Shown here one piece after another: positions 5,537 to 7,886 of a stretch of 7,886 nt of DNA (positions are counted from its first letter, which is position 1; each line of letters starts with the position of its first letter). Source of the stretch: an uncultured Limnohabitans sp. (lineage in GTDB: Bacteria; Pseudomonadota; Gammaproteobacteria; Burkholderiales; Burkholderiaceae_C). Below the pieces are notes generated by a model, which was not told where the DNA came from, searched no databases, and saw nothing but the letters and a program-made list of their open reading frames with translations. Both the position numbers and the translations under genes were made by a program. Location of the stretch: contig NZ_CALBEX010000392.1 of NCBI RefSeq assembly GCF_937889215.1, forward strand, positions 1 to 7,886, in the 5' to 3' direction.

Positions 5537-7886
5537 TCAAGCCCGCCCAAACCCGCCGCCGCCCGGCGTGTGGATCTCGAACACATCGCCCGCCTGCATT
5601 TCGACCTGGCCAATGTGTGGCAACTCTTGCACGCTGCCATCGGCACGCACCACGCGGTTGATGCCCGGCAAGCCACTTTGACCACCCGCCATGCCAAAGG
5701 CAGGATGGACCCGACCGTTGGACAAAATGCCGGCCGTCATCGGCTCCAGAAAGCGCACGCGGCGCACCCCGCCATCGCCACCGCGCCAGCGCCCCGCGCC
5801 ACCCGAGCCCTGGCGGATCGCGTAACTCTCCAAGCGCACCGGAAAGCGGAACTCCAGCACCTCCGGGTCCGTGAGGCGTGAATTGGTCATGTGGGTTTGC
5901 ACCACCGAGGTGCCGTCAAAACCACCGACCAGTTGGCCCTGGGCGTCAAAGCGCCCACCCGCGCCGCTGCCACCCGAAATCGTTTCGTAATACTGCACCC
6001 GGGCATTGCCGAAGGTGAAGTTGTTCATGGTCGGCTGGCTGCCCGCCATCACGCCCAAAGCGCCAAACAGCGCGTTGGTGATGCATGTTGAGGTTTCCAC
6101 ATTGCCTGCCACCACCGAGGCCGGGGGGTTGGGGTTGAGCATGGAGCCTTGGGGAATGATGACCTTGAGTGGCTTCAAACAACCGGCATTCAAAGGAATG
6201 TCATCGTCCACCAAGCTGCGGAACACGTAAAGCACAGCCGCCATGCACACCGCACGCGGGGCGTTGAAGTTGTTGGGCAGCTGAGCGCTGGTGCCGGTGA
6301 AGTCGATCTCGGCTGTGCGCTCAGCGGCATTGACGCGCACTGCCACCTGGATCTGCGCACCATTGTCCAGCGGCAAAGTGAATGCGCCGTCTTTCAGGCG
6401 CGTGATGACGCGGCGCACCGATTCTTCGGCGTTGTCCTGCACATGGCGCATGTAAGCCTGCACCACGTCCAGGCCAAACTGATCGACCATGCGGCGCAGC
6501 TCCTGCACGCCTTTTTCGTTGGCGGCAATTTGCGCCTTCAGGTCGGCCATGTTTTGCGCTGGGTTGCGCGAGGGGTATTCGCCGCTTTGCAGCAGCGCCA
6601 CCATCTCGGCCTCGCGCAAGTGGCCCGCATCGACCAGCTTGACGTTGTCGATCTGCACGCCCTCTTCTTCAATGCGCGTGGAAAACGGCGGCATGGAGCC
6701 CGGCGTCAAGCCGCCCACATCGGCGTGGTGCCCGCGTGAACCCACATAAAACACAGGGTCTGCGTGGCCCTCCAAATACACCGGGGTGATGACTGTGATG
6801 TCGGGCAAATGCGTGCCGCCGTGGTACGGGTCGTTCAGCACGAACACATCGCCCGGTTGCATGCGGCCCTTGTTCTCTTGAATGACGGTCTGGATGCTCT
6901 CGCCCATCGAGCCCAAATGCACCGGCATGTGCGGCGCATTGGCGATCAAATGGCCCTCGGCGCTGAACAGCGCGCATGAAAAGTCCAGCCGCTCCTTGAT
7001 GTTGACCGAGTAGGCGGTGTTTTGCAGCTGCAGCCCCATCTGCTCGGCAATGTTCATGAACAGGTTGTTGAACACCTCCAGCAGCACCGGGTCGGCCTGC
7101 GTGCCTGCGGCGTGTTGCACCGTGCGCGCTTGCACGCGCACCAGCAACAAATGGTCCAGCGCAGTGAGGCGCGCTTGCCAACCCGCCTCCACCACCGTGG
7201 TGGCGTTTTTCTCGGCAATGATGGCGGGGCCATCGATCACGTCGCCGGGGCGCATGTCTTCGCGCACCACCAGAGCGGCATCCTGCCACTCGGCCACACC
7301 TTGCGCATTGGCGGCGTAAACCTGAACCGTGTCGCGTCGCGGCACATCGCGCAGCGGGTGCACGGCCAGCACCGCTTCTTCGGGCGCATCGCCGGGCAGC
7401 ACCGCCTCGACCGACACTGCCTCGACCACCAGGGCCTTGCCTTGCATGAGGAAGGCAAAGCGCTGTCGGTAAGCCGCTTCAAAACCGGCCACCAATTGGG
7501 CTTGATCGCCCCAAGGCACGACCAGCGCCGAATCGGTGCCTTCGTAGCGCAAATGCGCGCGTTGGCGCAGTTCGATGCGGTCGGCACCTCCGGCATCCAC
7601 GCCCATTTGCGCCAGCAAAGCTTGGCGCGATGTCTCGCCCAAAGCCTGCAAGCGCTCGGCCATGAAGGGCATGGCGGCCGCATCCAAGCGCCGCTCAATC
7701 GATTCTTCACGCATCACGTTCTGGTCGGCCAAGCCCATGCCATAGGCCGAGAGCACACCCGCCAGCGGGTGCACCATCACCTGCGACATGCCCAAGGCAT
7801 CGGCCACCAAACAAGCGTGCTGCCCGCCCGCACCGCCAAAGCATTGCAGTGTGTAGCGCGTCACGTCGTAGCCGCGTGCGACCGAA
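5537..7886 (-). CDS. 5-oxoprolinase/hydantoinase-family protein, C-terminal part (HyuA end fused to HyuB); 5' end beyond window
   Basis: The frame is open to the right edge; about 782 residues are present. The GTG at 7864 is internal, because the codons before it read SVARGYD and join directly into [17 protein letters not shown], a conserved segment near the end of the HyuA/ATPase part. The first ~255 residues finish HyuA: the Gly-rich [24 protein letters not shown], and [15 protein letters not shown]. From about nucleotide 7093 a complete HyuB-like domain of roughly 520 residues follows: [36 protein letters not shown] and the C-terminal [11 protein letters not shown]. Such fused proteins of about 1200 residues hydrolyse 5-oxo-L-proline to L-glutamate with ATP; relatives act on hydantoins or, as separate subunits, in acetone/acetophenone carboxylation. 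The fusion favours 5-oxoprolinase. The ATP-binding N-terminus is not visible, so substrate and intactness cannot be confirmed. It converges on the comEA-like gene. Confidence 0.9.
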   Translation of the reverse strand, partial: SVARGYDVTRYTLQCFGGAGGQHACLVADALGMSQVMVHPLAGVLSAYGMGLADQNVMREESIERRLDAAAMPFMAERLQALGETSRQALLAQMGVDAGGADRIELRQRAHLRYEGTDSALVVPWGDQAQLVAGFEAAYRQRFAFLMQGKALVVEAVSVEAVLPGDAPEEAVLAVHPLRDVPRRDTVQVYAANAQGVAEWQDAALVVREDMRPGDVIDGPAIIAEKNATTVVEAGWQARLTALDHLLLVRVQARTVQHAAGTQADPVLLEVFNNLFMNIAEQMGLQLQNTAYSVNIKERLDFSCALFSAEGHLIANAPHMPVHLGSMGESIQTVIQENKGRMQPGDVFVLNDPYHGGTHLPDITVITPVYLEGHADPVFYVGSRGHHADVGGLTPGSMPPFSTRIEEEGVQIDNVKLVDAGHLREAEMVALLQSGEYPSRNPAQNMADLKAQIAANEKGVQELRRMVDQFGLDVVQAYMRHVQDNAEESVRRVITRLKDGAFTLPLDNGAQIQVAVRVNAAERTAEIDFTGTSAQLPNNFNAPRAVCMAAVLYVFRSLVDDDIPLNAGCLKPLKVIIPQGSMLNPNPPASVVAGNVETSTCITNALFGALGVMAGSQPTMNNFTFGNARVQYYETISGGSGAGGRFDAQGQLVGGFDGTSVVQTHMTNSRLTDPEVLEFRFPVRLESYAIRQGSGGAGRWRGGDGGVRRVRFLEPMTAGILSNGRVHPAFGMAGGQSGLPGINRVVRADGSVQELPHIGQVEMQAGDVFEIHTPGGGGFGRA

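Noticed and set aside
5413..5697. A small 94-codon minus-strand frame.
   Set aside because: It overlaps the C-terminal coding part of the 5-oxoprolinase-like gene in another frame, with Arg/Ala/Cys-biased content and no homology that I recognise.
7862..7864. GTG as the start of the 5-oxoprolinase-like gene.
   Set aside because: The codons upstream (SVARGYD) continue the conserved family sequence, so the gene extends past the right edge.

Overview
The window (about 60 % GC by eye, strong coding bias to G/C third positions, dense gene packing) looks like chromosomal DNA of a betaproteobacterium, most likely of the Comamonadaceae/Burkholderiales. This placement rests on protein style and gene types, not on a marker gene. 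There are no RNA genes, insertion sequences, CRISPR arrays or prophage genes that I can support.

Left block (1-4052, all on the minus strand). The 5' end of a gene running off the left edge is followed upstream by a tight three-gene cluster. In transcription order this is an AMP-forming acyl-CoA synthetase (4052 to 2337), a YhbW-type luciferase-like flavin oxidoreductase (2340 to 1327; its ATG overlaps the synthetase stop as ATGA), and, 29 bp on, a short 'core' cobalamin-independent methionine synthase (1297 to 278) with the zinc-site residues but no MetE N-terminal half. A GC-rich hairpin follows the last stop codon. Overlap and spacing suggest co-transcription, although no obvious single pathway joins the three enzymes.

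Middle block (4053-5416, plus strand). A 205-bp AT-rich divergent intergenic region separates the synthetase from a small regulator that joins an excisionase/MerR-like helix-turn-helix at the N-terminus to a receiver domain with all phosphorylation residues. Immediately after its stop lies a perfect 20-bp inverted repeat with a 3-nt loop. Next comes a secreted ComEA-like helix-hairpin-helix protein with a Lys/Ala/Pro-rich tail, a likely DNA-binding protein of the periplasm (DNA uptake).

Right block (5537-7886, minus strand). This is the C-terminal two thirds of a large 5-oxoprolinase/hydantoinase-family protein (end of the HyuA part fused to a complete HyuB part), running off the right edge and convergent with the comEA-like gene.

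The most interesting items are the core methionine synthase next to a flavin enzyme, the HTH-receiver fusion, and the dyad-symmetric TTGAA/TTCAA sequences on both sides of that regulator, which could be its own control sites. All gene-free stretches are shorter than 210 bp and are described individually.
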